64,000 nucleotides of DNA, taken from assembly GCA_002359895.1 (NCBI GenBank), contig DEOB01000012.1, positions 173,436 to 237,435 on the forward strand, read 5' to 3'. Source of the stretch: Stenotrophomonas sp. UBA2629 (GTDB lineage Bacteria; Pseudomonadota; Gammaproteobacteria; Xanthomonadales; Xanthomonadaceae). Positions 1-10,200 of this stretch are shown one piece after another (within the stretch, counting starts at the first letter, position 1; each line of letters starts with the position of its first letter). Made by a program: the position numbers and the translations under genes. Below the pieces are notes generated by a model. The model made no database searches. It was not told the origin of the DNA and worked only from the letters and a program-made list of their open reading frames with translations.

Positions 1-1
1 C

Positions 2-106
2 ATGGCCCGCAACGTGCGTGGATTGGAGCGCAACGAGGACGAGATCATCGAATCGCTGGCCAGCTCCGTGCTGGAACGCGGCGGCTATGCCTGGGACGTG
101 ATGTAA
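2..106 (+). CDS. C-terminal end of an unidentified gene (truncated by window edge)
   Basis: An open frame enters from the left edge and ends at a TAA at 104-106. The visible 34 residues are acidic and helix-like (RNEDEIIESLASSVLERGGY) and end in AWDVM. An ATG lies at 2-4, but the reading frame is open to the very edge, so it is not necessarily the start. Codon use is GC-rich like the neighbours. The family cannot be recognised from this tail. It converges on the SulP gene, with a hairpin between the two stops. Confidence 0.5.
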   Translation: MARNVRGLERNEDEIIESLASSVLERGGYAWDVM

Positions 107-123
107 GCAGAAACTGCCTCGAC

Positions 124-157
124 GCGGGAATGGCTGGAGGCAATCCGCCATTCCCGC
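124..157. terminator. Inverted repeat between convergent genes, probable bidirectional terminator
   Basis: An 11-bp perfect stem (GCGGGAATGGC at 124-134 pairing with 147-157) encloses a 12-nt loop. It lies in the 63-bp gap between a plus-strand stop at 106 and the SulP stop at 170. There is no clean T-tract on either side, so the terminator role rests on stem strength and position. Confidence 0.5.
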
Positions 158-169
158 TTCAGCAGTGCA

Positions 170-1669
170 TCATCGCTCCGCCGCAGCGTCTTCCACCGCC
201 AGCTCACCCTCGCGCAGTACCCGCCGCAGCAAGGTGCGGCCATTGCGATCCAAGCCCAGCACGCGCGGCTTCAGCCCATGGTGGCGATACCGGCTTACTA
301 CTTTTTCCAGCGCGGCCACGGCAGTGATATCCCACAACTGCGCGCGCGACAGATCCAGCACCACGTTGCGCCCTTCCGCAACGCGCGGGTCAAACGCATC
401 AATGAAGGCATCGGCCGATGCGAAGAACACCTGCCCGCTCACCACATACCGCAGGCTGCCATCGGCATCGTCATGCGCTTCCACCTGCAGCAGGCGGGCG
501 ACCTTCAGTGCGAAGAACACGCCACTGAGCAGCACGCCTACACCCACACCGGCGGCCAGGTTGTGCGTGCCCAGCGTCACCGCCACCGTCGCCAGCATCA
601 CCACGCCGGACAAGCGCGGATGCCGCACCAATGCACCGAGGCTGCGCCAGTCGAACGTGGACACGCTCACCATCACCATGATCGCCACCAGCGCGATCAC
701 CGGCACCTGCGATACCCACGGTTTCAGCAGCACCATCAACACCAGCAGAAACACACCGGCAAACAACGTGGACAAACGCCCGCGGCCGCCGTACTTCACG
801 TTGCCGACGGTCTGGCCGATCATGCCGCAACCGGCAATGCCGCCAAACAGACCGGCAGCGATGTTGGCGATACCCAAACCGGTGCATTCGCGGTTTTTGG
901 AACTGGGCGTGTCGGTGAGTTCGTCCACCACACGCGCGGTCATCATCGACTCCAGCAGGCCCACCATCGCAATGGCCAATGCCGGCATGGCGATGATGCG
1001 CAGCGTCTGCAGATCGAACGGCAATGCCGGCAGGCCCATCCAATGCGGCAGCGAATCGGGCAGCTTGCCCAGATCGGCAACGGTGGGCAGCTCCAGCTTC
1101 AACCACGACGCCAGCACGCTCAGCACCACGATGCAGATCAGCGGCGAAGGAATCGCCCGCACACCGGGCAGCGGTAGACGCGGCAGCCCGTAGATCAATG
1201 CCAATCCCAAGCAGAGCATCGCCCAGGTGACCCACGTCGCGCCGTGCAGCTGCGGCAACTGGGCAGCAAAGATGAGGATGGCCAGTGCATTGACGAAGCC
1301 GGTGCGCACCGAACTGCTGACAAAGCGCATCAGCACGCCCAGCCGCAGCACGCCGAACAGCACTTGGATCAACCCGGCCAACAGACCTGCGGCAAACAGA
1401 TACGGCAGGCCATGCGCGCTGATCAGCGGCGCGGCCACCAGGGCCACCGAGCCGGCGGCGGCGGTGATCATCGCCGGCCGCCCGCCGAATACCGCAATCA
1501 CGATGCTCAACACGAACGAGGCGAACAGACCCACCTGTGGGTCCACCCCGGCCACGAACGAGAACGCGATGACCTCGGGAATCAGCGCAAACGTGGCGAC
1601 CGCGCCGGCCAGCATTTCACGCAGGGGATTGGCGCGCCATTGCGCCAGCTCGGTACTCAGAAAGGACAT
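170..1669 (-). CDS. SulP family inorganic anion transporter with STAS domain
   Basis: This is a 499-residue inner-membrane anion permease of the SulP/SLC26 family, which moves sulfate, bicarbonate or other small anions. Roughly residues 15-390 alternate hydrophobic segments with short loops and contain the family-like stretch AFIPEV-type near the N-terminus (FALIPEVIAFSFVAGVDP). Residues about 410-490 are soluble and match a STAS domain (VLDLSRAQLWDITAV). Length is normal for short bacterial SulP proteins. The ATG at 1667-1669 has only a weak ribosome site. It stands alone, convergent with the partial gene on its left and divergent from the methyltransferase on its right. The substrate cannot be told from sequence alone. 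Confidence 0.88.
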   Translation of the reverse strand: MSFLSTELAQWRANPLREMLAGAVATFALIPEVIAFSFVAGVDPQVGLFASFVLSIVIAVFGGRPAMITAAAGSVALVAAPLISAHGLPYLFAAGLLAGLIQVLFGVLRLGVLMRFVSSSVRTGFVNALAILIFAAQLPQLHGATWVTWAMLCLGLALIYGLPRLPLPGVRAIPSPLICIVVLSVLASWLKLELPTVADLGKLPDSLPHWMGLPALPFDLQTLRIIAMPALAIAMVGLLESMMTARVVDELTDTPSSKNRECTGLGIANIAAGLFGGIAGCGMIGQTVGNVKYGGRGRLSTLFAGVFLLVLMVLLKPWVSQVPVIALVAIMVMVSVSTFDWRSLGALVRHPRLSGVVMLATVAVTLGTHNLAAGVGVGVLLSGVFFALKVARLLQVEAHDDADGSLRYVVSGQVFFASADAFIDAFDPRVAEGRNVVLDLSRAQLWDITAVAALEKVVSRYRHHGLKPRVLGLDRNGRTLLRRVLREGELAVEDAAAER

Positions 1670-1837
1670 GCGCGTGTACCGCCAGGGCTGACCAGGTAGG
1701 CCGGCGCACAGGGGCGGTTTTGAAGGAAGGGGCGCGAATTATGCCTGCAGCGCAACTCTTGGGCATTCACGCCGCAGCGCCATCCCACCAGCAGGCTTCA
1801 GGTAGCATGCCCTTCCCGCATCACCGTCTTCGCCCCC

Positions 1838-2680
1838 ATGCCCCACTACACCGGCCCCCTGCTGACCCGCCCGCTGCTGGACCAACTACAGTCCGCGCTG
1901 AATAAAGGCGCAGACCAGGCCACCGCTTCGTTCGACCTGGGCCGCAGTGAGGACACCGTCAGGCTGGAGAGCGACGGTTGGCAATGGCGGGGACAGGCAT
2001 TTCCGTGGCCGGCAAAGCTCAAGGACCGCACCCTCTATTACTGGGACGGCGACGAATTCAGCGCCGCCTCGCGCTTCGGCACCGGCCTGTACAAGCTGGT
2101 GCCCACCGACTGGGGCGTACCCACCTTCGAGATCGACGGCATCAAGATGCTGGTCAGCGCGCAGGTATCACCGATGGACGATGCCCGCCGCAAAGTGGCG
2201 CTGGTGGAGCCACGCGGCAAGCAGGTGCTCGATACCTGCGGCGGCATGGGTTACTTCGCCGCGTGCTGCCTGGACGACGGCGTGGCCGGCCTGCATTCGT
2301 TCGAGAAAAGCCCGGAGGTGCTGTGGCTGCGCACGCTCAACCCGTGGTCGCCCGACCCAGGCGCCGACTACGCGCAGGGCCGCCTGCAGCTGAAGCATGG
2401 CGACATCTCAACGGAGATCGAACAGATTGCCGATGCCTCGATGGATGCGGTGCTGCATGATCCCCCGCGCTTCGGCATTGCCGGCGAGCTGTACTCACAG
2501 GTGTTCTACGACCACCTTGCGCGCGTGCTGCGCAAAGGTGGCCGCCTGTTCCATTACACCGGCAGCCCCAACAGACTCACCAGCGGCCGCGATGTACCGC
2601 GTGAGGTTGCCACGCGCCTGCAGAAGGCCGGCTTCAAAGCCGAGCTGGCCTTGGATGGCGTGCTGGCAATCCGCCGCTGA
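1838..2680 (+). CDS. Class I SAM-dependent methyltransferase
   Basis: This 280-residue protein has an N-terminal domain of about 110 residues followed by a Rossmann-type methyltransferase fold. Motif I is seen as VLDTCGGMGYFAACC near residue 133, an acidic motif II follows (SFEKSP), and motif IV is VLHDPPRFG near residue 205, a DPPR form found in small-molecule and tRNA methylases. The C-terminal part (LRKGGRLFHYTGSPN) is typical of the fold. It resembles the spermine-synthase-like or MnmC-like branch, but the substrate is unknown. Its stop is one base from the gcd stop on the other strand, so the two genes are tightly convergent with no room for a separate terminator. Confidence 0.75.
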   Translation: MPHYTGPLLTRPLLDQLQSALNKGADQATASFDLGRSEDTVRLESDGWQWRGQAFPWPAKLKDRTLYYWDGDEFSAASRFGTGLYKLVPTDWGVPTFEIDGIKMLVSAQVSPMDDARRKVALVEPRGKQVLDTCGGMGYFAACCLDDGVAGLHSFEKSPEVLWLRTLNPWSPDPGADYAQGRLQLKHGDISTEIEQIADASMDAVLHDPPRFGIAGELYSQVFYDHLARVLRKGGRLFHYTGSPNRLTSGRDVPREVATRLQKAGFKAELALDGVLAIRR

Positions 2681-2681
2681 C

Positions 2682-5069
2682 TCACCGCGCTTTCGTCGGT
2701 AGCGCGAAGGCGATGACGTAATCCCCCACGTCTTTCGAATACGCCGCCCCGCCCACGGACACCAGAATGAATTGCCGCCCTGTCACGGGCGACACATAAC
2801 TCATCGGTGTCGCGCTGGACCCCACCGGCAACGGCGCTTTCCATACCTCGCGCCCGTCACGCGCGTCGTAAGCCCGCAGGTAGTAGTCCTGGAAGCCAGC
2901 AAAAAACACCAAACCCGCATCCGTGCTGAGGGTGCCGCCATACGTGGGCATGCCCATCTTCATCGGCAGGCCCAAGGTGATGCCGGCGGGCCCGAGCTGT
3001 TCGGCGGTGCCGGCCGGCACCTGCCAGGCAATGCGACGCGTGCGCAGATCCACCGCACTCAACGTGCCGAACGGTGGCTGCACGCACGGCACACCCAAGC
3101 GCGACAACCAGATGGTGGTGTACACGCCGTAGGGTGTGCCGGCCTGCGGTGAAGGGCCGTGACCATCACTCACCGGCGGATGCGTTTTGGAGTACTCCGC
3201 ATATAGCTCACGCGGAATCAGCTGGAAGATGCTCGGCACACGGATGTCATTGAGAAACACGCGCTGGTTCTGCGTATCCACCGACACACTGCCCCAGTTC
3301 ATGCCGCCGATATTGCCCGGATGCTGGATTGCCAGCTTCTCGCCCGGCGGAGTGAAATCGCCGTCGTAACGCATCTTGCGGAACGCAATGCGGCATGCCA
3401 ACTGGTCGAACATGGTCATGCCCCACATCCGCTGCTCGTCCAGTTTTTCCACACCAATGGACGGCATGCCAACCGAATACGGCTGCGTGGCGGAAAGTGT
3501 TTCTTCCGCCACCGCGCCATTCTGCGGAACGGCTTTCTCCACCATATCCGTCAACGGCCTGCCGGTAGCACGGTCGAGCACGAAAATCTGACCGCGCTTG
3601 GTGGTCTGCAGCACCGCCGCCACATTGCGCCCGGTTTCATCGGGAAAATCGAGCAACGCCGGTTGCGAGGGCAGATCGTAATCCCAGACGTCGTGATGCA
3701 CGGTCTGGAATTTCCAACGCGGCCGACCGGTGTTGATGTCCAACGCCACCAGGCTGGAGTTGTATACCTCAGAACCTTTCGGCCGCCCTTGGCCAAAGTA
3801 GTCCGGCGTCGCGTTGCCCAAGGGTGCGTACACAAGGCCCAGCGCATCGTCATACGCTGCGGCCGTCCACATGTTCGGTGTGCCGCGCGTATAGGTCTGC
3901 CCTTCCGGCGGCAATTTGGTGATCTCCGGATTGCCCAGATCCCACGCCCATACCAACGCACCGGTGCGCGCATTGAAGGCCCGGATGACGCCAGACGGCT
4001 CCTCGCGGCGCTGGTTGTCCACCACCCAACCGCCGATCACCACCAGATCGCGCGCCACCAACGGCGCCGATGTCTGGAAGTAAAAGCCGCGATCAATCTG
4101 CCCCATACCCTGCGACAGCTGCACCGTGCCGCCATTGCCAAAGCCCGCGCACAGCTGGCCCGTTCTGGCATCCAGCGCGATCAGCCGCGCATCGGCCGTG
4201 GTCTCGATGATGCGTTCGGCACAGCTTGGCTGCGGCAGGCTGGCGCCATTGACCAGGTCGGCGGCATCGGCCGAGGTAATCACCATGGCATCGGCCGGCA
4301 AACGGTAGAAGCCCAAACCACGGCAGCGCTGCCAGAACGGCGCGCGCACCACCGGGTCATGCTTCCAACGCAGCTTGCCGGTGTCCGCATCCAGCGCCGT
4401 GACGATGTTGTTGCGCGAGCACGAATACACCGTGTCACCGATCTGCAGTGGCGTGTTCTGGTCAACGCCGGGGCCGCTGTCGCCGGTGCGGTACATCCAC
4501 GCCTGCTGCAACTGCGACACGTTCTTCAGATTGATCTGATCAAACGGCGCATTACGCAGCCCCTCGGTGGTGCGGCCATAGGCGCTCCAATCCAATGCTG
4601 CGTTGTCGCCTTGCGGTGTCTTATAGGCAATACCCTTGCCCGGTTGAATCACGCCATGCGGGCGGAATGCCAATGCAAAGCCGGCCACAAACAACACTCC
4701 GAACACTGCTGCGCCTGCATACCGCACCTTGCCGCGCCACGCCGTTGGTGTCGCAGCTGCTTCCGATGCAGGCGCCAACAGCAGAGCCAGTGCAGCCAAA
4801 GCCAGCGGCGCCATCAATCGCGGAAACAACGCCCAGTAATCGGCACCGCTTTCCCACAATGCCCAGGCGATCGTCACCAGTGCGACAGCGGCAACGATGC
4901 CTGCCCCACCGTTGCCACGCCATAGCCGCAGCGCGGCCCAGAGATACGCCGCACCCACGAGCAGGTAGTAAGGCGAGCCCTTCAGCGACAGTAACCATAT
5001 GCCGCCGGCCAACAGGCCCGCGCCCATCAGCCCGAGCAGCAGCGCAAACAGACGTCGCAACACTCCCAT
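2682..5069 (-). CDS. gcd: Membrane-bound PQQ-dependent glucose dehydrogenase
   Basis: This enzyme oxidises glucose (or quinate/shikimate in relatives) in the periplasm and passes electrons to ubiquinone. The first 140 residues hold about five membrane segments, and the rest is a PQQ beta-propeller (for example CSRNNIVTALDADTGKLRW and GGTLSTDAGLVFFAG). From the chosen start it is 795 residues, almost exactly the length of E. coli Gcd. The frame is open to a TTG at 5162, but the ATG at 5067-5069 is preferred: it is preceded by AAGGGGAA and begins directly with the first membrane segment. Quinate/shikimate relatives share the architecture, so glucose as substrate is likely rather than proven. 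PQQ biosynthesis genes are not in the window. Confidence 0.88.
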   Translation of the reverse strand: MGVLRRLFALLLGLMGAGLLAGGIWLLSLKGSPYYLLVGAAYLWAALRLWRGNGGAGIVAAVALVTIAWALWESGADYWALFPRLMAPLALAALALLLAPASEAAATPTAWRGKVRYAGAAVFGVLFVAGFALAFRPHGVIQPGKGIAYKTPQGDNAALDWSAYGRTTEGLRNAPFDQINLKNVSQLQQAWMYRTGDSGPGVDQNTPLQIGDTVYSCSRNNIVTALDADTGKLRWKHDPVVRAPFWQRCRGLGFYRLPADAMVITSADAADLVNGASLPQPSCAERIIETTADARLIALDARTGQLCAGFGNGGTVQLSQGMGQIDRGFYFQTSAPLVARDLVVIGGWVVDNQRREEPSGVIRAFNARTGALVWAWDLGNPEITKLPPEGQTYTRGTPNMWTAAAYDDALGLVYAPLGNATPDYFGQGRPKGSEVYNSSLVALDINTGRPRWKFQTVHHDVWDYDLPSQPALLDFPDETGRNVAAVLQTTKRGQIFVLDRATGRPLTDMVEKAVPQNGAVAEETLSATQPYSVGMPSIGVEKLDEQRMWGMTMFDQLACRIAFRKMRYDGDFTPPGEKLAIQHPGNIGGMNWGSVSVDTQNQRVFLNDIRVPSIFQLIPRELYAEYSKTHPPVSDGHGPSPQAGTPYGVYTTIWLSRLGVPCVQPPFGTLSAVDLRTRRIAWQVPAGTAEQLGPAGITLGLPMKMGMPTYGGTLSTDAGLVFFAGFQDYYLRAYDARDGREVWKAPLPVGSSATPMSYVSPVTGRQFILVSVGGAAYSKDVGDYVIAFALPTKAR

Positions 5070-5222
5070 GCCGTTCCCCTTGCCGTTGGAGCCACTGTCA
5101 CGCGCCGACACCGGCCCCTCCCCGGCTTCGGGCAACAGCGGTATCGGCGTGATTTTCCCCAAAAGCGGAACGATGCGACGTCAACAAACCTTCACCCGGC
5201 CCTACCTTGCCCCCACACGGGG

Positions 5223-6482
5223 CTAGAGATCGTAGGACAGAAGGTCGTATCCGGTTGCCGCACGCACCACACGCCGGTGCACGAACGAACCGCTGCCACC
5301 ATTGGTGAGCACCACGATTCCCCGCCCGCGCTGCGCATCACCCAATGCGAAATTCTTGAAGATGCCGCTGTTGCTGCCGGAGTGATAGAACACCGGACCA
5401 TCGCGGGTTGTTTCCATGTTCCAGCCAAGGCCTTTGTCCGTCCAGCGTCCTGGCAGCGTGATCTGGGGCGTCAGCATGGCCTGTCGCGAGGCTTCGCTGA
5501 TCTGCCATTGCGCCCGCGCGTGGCCGGCCATCATCAAGGTCATGAACCTCGCATAGTCCTGCACCGTCGTGCGCAGGCTGGCCGCTGCGTTGGCCATCAG
5601 GTCACCGGCCCATTCCACTCCGGCATGCGGAGCCAGCGCCTTCACTTCCGGCAGCGCACGCTTGGCATCCTCGTACTTCCACGCAGACAGCGGCTTGCCC
5701 CAGCGGTCGGCAACCTGCTGGGCAACGCTCCAGTGTTCGCGAAACGCCTGACGCGGTGCAGATGTATCAGCACTGTCATGCGCGCGGTACCCGTGCACGG
5801 AACGCGCGGCAAGGTCGGCATTCCAGGTGTAGCTGCTGTCGCGCATGCCGGCCGGCGTAAACAGGTGCAACTGCATGGCGTCATCCAGACTCTGGTCGGT
5901 GAGTGCTTCCACCACCAACTGCAACCAGAAGAACGCCTCGCCGGAATAATTGATGCGCGTCCCCGGCGTGACCATCGGCACCAGCTGCTCCGTCGCCGGT
6001 GACGTGCGCCAGTCCGGCAGTCCAGTGGTATGGCGCAACACATCGCGCGCGGTGATCAGCGCCAACCACGGATGGTCGGATAGATAATCAGGCCGCCGGT
6101 ATTCGAGCAACGGGCGGTCAAGGTCAATCACTCCTTGGTCGGCCAGCTGCATCACCAGGTAAGCAAACACCGGCTTGCTCAGCGATGCATCCTCAAACAC
6201 CGTGCGCGCATCAATGGCGGTGCTGGACTGCGCATCGCTCATACCAAAGCCCTGGCTCCACGCCAGCGCACCGTTCTCGATCACGGCAATGCCTACACCG
6301 GGCACCGCAAAGGCCTGCATGATCCGAGGCAGCTCGGCGAGAAACGCATCATCAGGAATCCACGAACGCTGTTTGCCATCGACGCATGACGCCGCCTTAG
6401 CACGGAGCGCAGGCAACGCCGCCAACGCACCAAGCGCCGCGACGTGAGCAATGAAACGACGACGATCTGGACGACTCGGCAT
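5223..6482 (-). CDS. Tat-exported serine hydrolase of the class C beta-lactamase family
   Basis: This is a 419-residue member of the beta-lactamase/EstB/DD-peptidase superfamily. The N-terminus MPSRPDRRRFIAHVAALG is a twin-arginine signal ending near LRAKA. The nucleophile motif SxxK appears as SLSK about 100 residues in, the second catalytic motif as YSG (normally YxN or YSN), and FYHSGSNSG near the C-terminus fits the HxG/KTG position. The start at 6480-6482 is chosen because GGAGGT stands eight bases upstream; the frame is open further but without a signal peptide. Such proteins are more often esterases or peptidases than antibiotic-destroying enzymes, and nothing here marks it as a resistance gene. 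Confidence 0.8.
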   Translation of the reverse strand: MPSRPDRRRFIAHVAALGALAALPALRAKAASCVDGKQRSWIPDDAFLAELPRIMQAFAVPGVGIAVIENGALAWSQGFGMSDAQSSTAIDARTVFEDASLSKPVFAYLVMQLADQGVIDLDRPLLEYRRPDYLSDHPWLALITARDVLRHTTGLPDWRTSPATEQLVPMVTPGTRINYSGEAFFWLQLVVEALTDQSLDDAMQLHLFTPAGMRDSSYTWNADLAARSVHGYRAHDSADTSAPRQAFREHWSVAQQVADRWGKPLSAWKYEDAKRALPEVKALAPHAGVEWAGDLMANAAASLRTTVQDYARFMTLMMAGHARAQWQISEASRQAMLTPQITLPGRWTDKGLGWNMETTRDGPVFYHSGSNSGIFKNFALGDAQRGRGIVVLTNGGSGSFVHRRVVRAATGYDLLSYDL

Positions 6483-7233
6483 TCCCGCGAACCTCCGTTC
6501 TGGAGCGATCAAACTGCGGTTGTCGTTCGGCCGGTGGCCGCAACGAGCGCTTGGTGTTTGCTTCGGCAAAGGCCAAGGCAGAGCCAATGTGCGCGAACGC
6601 CACTCGAAATCCAACAGAGCGGCCGAATTTCCCCGAGATTCGTCAAAGGCCGCAGGCTTCAGGAAAGAGCCGACACGCCAAACTGTTGAAATTCATCCAT
6701 TCAACTGGTGGCCCACCATCAATCGAAAAGCGAACCTATCCAGCTGAATCTAAACAACATTAAACCAGGCCAATGTAAATGTTACTCACCACGTTACTCA
6801 CACCAGAAAAACCAAACCAACTTCGAATCCAGTGCGCGGCGAAGGCTCTTTCTGCGCGGGAAGCAATGTTTCGTGCGGGCGCCCTAACCATCAAGACCCT
6901 CGCAACCCTAGCGCAGCCTATCATCCCCTAAGAGCTACCGGCAGCAGATCTTTCAACGGAATGCCGGTATCCGTTTCCACAAAAATCTGCGTACGCCCGG
7001 CTGGGCGACGCGCCCCACGCAGCAAACCGACTTGGTGTTGCAAGCGCCGCTCGCTGCGGTGTGGAGGCGCAAACCCGTTTACACAGAATCTGCACACGCT
7101 CCGTCCTGGAGTTCCCAGGTGGCCTTCCAAGATGGCATCGCCGTCATCCGAGCACTGGGCGAGAGATTGGAGACCAGCATCTCCACTTCATCTAGGCCCT
7201 CCTTACATAGTGGCACCCGCAGCAACAAAGAAA
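6483..7233. other. Intergenic stretch without a supported gene
   Basis: About 750 bases separate the serine hydrolase start from the autotransporter terminator. The part near 6670-6830 is AT-rich and may hold the hydrolase promoter. Open frames here lack ribosome sites, and their translations look like antisense noise. A short minus-strand run near 6940-6990 reads QIFVETDTG, superficially like the start of ubiquitin, but it has no supporting context. Confidence 0.6.
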
Positions 7234-7256
7234 GCCGCCCCAGTAGCTGGGGCGGC
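7234..7256 (-). terminator. Rho-independent terminator of the autotransporter gene
   Basis: A 9-bp GC-only-plus-A stem (GCCGCCCCA, loop GTAGC, TGGGGCGGC) lies 32 bases after the autotransporter stop. Read on the minus strand it is followed by CTTTCTTTGTTG, a T-rich tail. Confidence 0.8.
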
Positions 7257-7288
7257 CTGTTAACTACTCGGTCGTATCCCGGAGTGGA

Positions 7289-10200
7289 TTACCAGCTGTA
7301 CTTCAAGCCGACCTGGCCACCGATGTCGCGATAGCCATCCTTACCGGACTGTCCACTGAAATGGCCCCAACCAGTCCAACCGCTGTCCAGTTGCAACTGC
7401 GCGCCCACCTTCAGCTCATACCGATCCTTTGGAGTTCCCCCCTCCAGCGCTTCGCCGTCAAAGGCAACTGAAGTGATCTTGGAGTGGTGATACCAATTCG
7501 CCGTCACGAACGGCTGCACTCGATTGCCCTCCATGCCGATCGCATGGCCGTAGGCACGCAGGCCCACACGAGTCGTCAATCCGCCACCCTGTTCCACGGA
7601 TACCACCGTACCATTCGCTTCGATGTGGTCGTCGCCGTCATAGTCCGTATAGACAACCTGAGTCTGCGGTTCCAAGTAGAAAGCCCTGGTCTCGTTGGCA
7701 AACACCTTCCATGCATAACCGATCTCCACCGACCCAGTCAGAGTGTTTGCGTCGTAGCGTTCTTCAACCAAGCCATCGCCATGCACGCTGTTCTTGTAGC
7801 GGCCTGCCTGCAGCCACGCATCAATGTAAGTGCCGGTAGCTTCAGCCGGACGCGCAAACCAATTGCCATAAACCCCCAGAGCAACGCCGTCCACTTTCCC
7901 CTTGGCTGCGTATCCCGTGAGCGCAGAGGTTGCGGTGCTGTTTGCTTGACCAGCGGCGGCCATGACGCCGATCTGACCACGACTGGTCTGTCCCCACCGG
8001 GCGATATCGGAGCCAATCTGCAGCAAAGAACTATCGCTACTGACATCGACCTGACCCTCACCCACACCATAGTCAATCTGATTACGAGTCACCCGAGCCC
8101 ATACGCCACCCAGCTTGTCGTCGTCCTTCAGTCGTTCGGCCAAGTTGGGCTCACCCAAACGATCATGCATCGCATGCTGGAACATACCAACCGCCACTGA
8201 CTGGTTGGCAAGATACGCGCCAATCTCCGGGCGCAGGACGGGCGCCGGCGGGGGATCAACGGGACCAATCGTGCAACCAGGTGCACTCGGATCCAACTCG
8301 CATGGATCCGGCTGCACGACAGGCGGCAACTCGGAACGCAAGTACCAATCACCATCGTTGGGATCTGTCTTACCACCCTTGAACAGGAAGTACTCGTACT
8401 GGCCACCCACAGCTCGACCGGACAGGTTGAACTCAGCGTTTGAAGCGCCATCGACTTCGATGATCTGAATGCCGTCCATTGTTTGTGCGCCGACGCCGCC
8501 AACGTTGTTCACAGCCACGTTCGCCTGACCGGAGGTATTACCCAATACATGTAGCTTATCGCTGGCAGACAGGTCGTCACCCAATACCGTGTTCATCAAC
8601 AACGTACCGCCGTTGCTGACAAAATCTCCGGCAACCGTCAACGTCTTGAAATCGTTTGCGTCAGGCGCCTGAAAGGCAATCATGCTGTCGTTCAACAACA
8701 GTTGACCTACCATCGAGTCTCCCGTCATCAACCAACTGGAGCCATTGGCAAGTTGCAGATCATCAACTGCGCCGTTTGTCTTTCCGGCCCAAGTCGAAGC
8801 ACGGTCAATATTCAGAGACGTCGCACCTGTAGTGGCGCCGCTGCCAAATACAACGTCACCAACAGCAACTACGCGATCATCCATGCGCACCGTCGTGGCA
8901 GCGTCACCAACCTGCTCAACGAATACGCCATTACCGCCGCTGATACTGGCTGCAGCAGATAGATTGATGTTGCCCGCATCGCTGCGTATTGCACTGTCCT
9001 GCACACTGACCAGCGTGCCGCCAGCCATGTCCAGAGTGCTGCCGATCACATGCGCACCGACTGCGCCGATGCCCTCAGCGCGTACGTGCGAATCACCCAG
9101 TTCTACACCTGCATCGTATTCGGCAACCACGCCATGCGCACCGTCACCACGGGTGAGCACGCTGCTACCGTTTGCAATGATGCTGGCCCCCGCCGGACCA
9201 TAGGCATACAAGCCATGGCTACCGCTGCCAAGGGTCTCGATGCGACTATCACTGAGGTCAAGAAAGGCACGAGCGCCATCCACAGCAGCCCCGGAATGGA
9301 TCGGACTGGCACAGCCGTCACCGGAGCCCACAACCAGCGAACATGCCATTGCGCCAAAAGCATTGTCGCCCTCAGTAAGGACTTGCACGTTGGCGGCATT
9401 AAGCACTGTGTCCGCATCGCCTAGATTGCCCGCGACCTGCGCCAGGAGACCTATCGAGGAACCGCCATGGGTCACAACCTGGCTGCTGCGGATATCCACC
9501 TGTCCACCCCACTCTGCGACCACACCAGAAGCGGTAGTGTCGCCAGCATTGGTACCGAAGGTTTCCACCCGAACGTTGTTTGCCTGCAAGTGAGATCCGG
9601 CTCCCATCGCATCCAGACCGTAAGCGCCATTGCCATGCGTCGTCAGGCGGACATCGGTGAGAGCGACTACGCCGCCGTCATAGGCTCGACCCCCCATTGC
9701 CACGTCACCCGTGGTGGTGATGTCCGCAGAGGACAGGGTCAAGCTTGAACCAGCAGTATCGGCGACTGCACCATGTGCATAGCTTCCCTCCGTATTGACT
9801 GTCACGCCATTAACGTCAACCGAGCCGCCGTTGTTTGCCCGCAGGCCATAGGCGTGATCGCCCTCGGTGGTGGCGCGGATATTGCTGCCCGTCACCGTTG
9901 CGCCGGCACCTGTCGCCTCGACCGCGTGCGCATAGTCCTCATGCGTCAGAACATCGACATCAGACAGATCAACCCGGCTCGCGCCAATCGCTTGTACGCC
10001 CGTCGCAGTTGCATCGATGCTCAGCTGGCTCAACTGCATGACCGCGCCCGCTGCAGATTGTGCCCCTATGCTCCCCGCACCCGTGGTAGTGATGCTGCCG
10101 CCGTGCATCGTCACACTCGATGACAGACCTGCACTAACGCCGCTGGAAACCACCCCGCGAGCGCCTGCACCCTCGGTGCGGATGCTTACGTTGTCCAGCA

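Noticed and set aside
3321..4925. 534-codon plus-strand frame opposite gcd
   Set aside because: Gcd on the minus strand matches its family over the full length; the plus frame has an Arg/His/Gln-rich antisense translation and no ribosome site.
6921..7130. Minus-strand frame with QIFVETDTG, like the first residues of ubiquitin
   Set aside because: Only about nine residues match, there is no start or ribosome site, and the rest is unrelated; chance resemblance.
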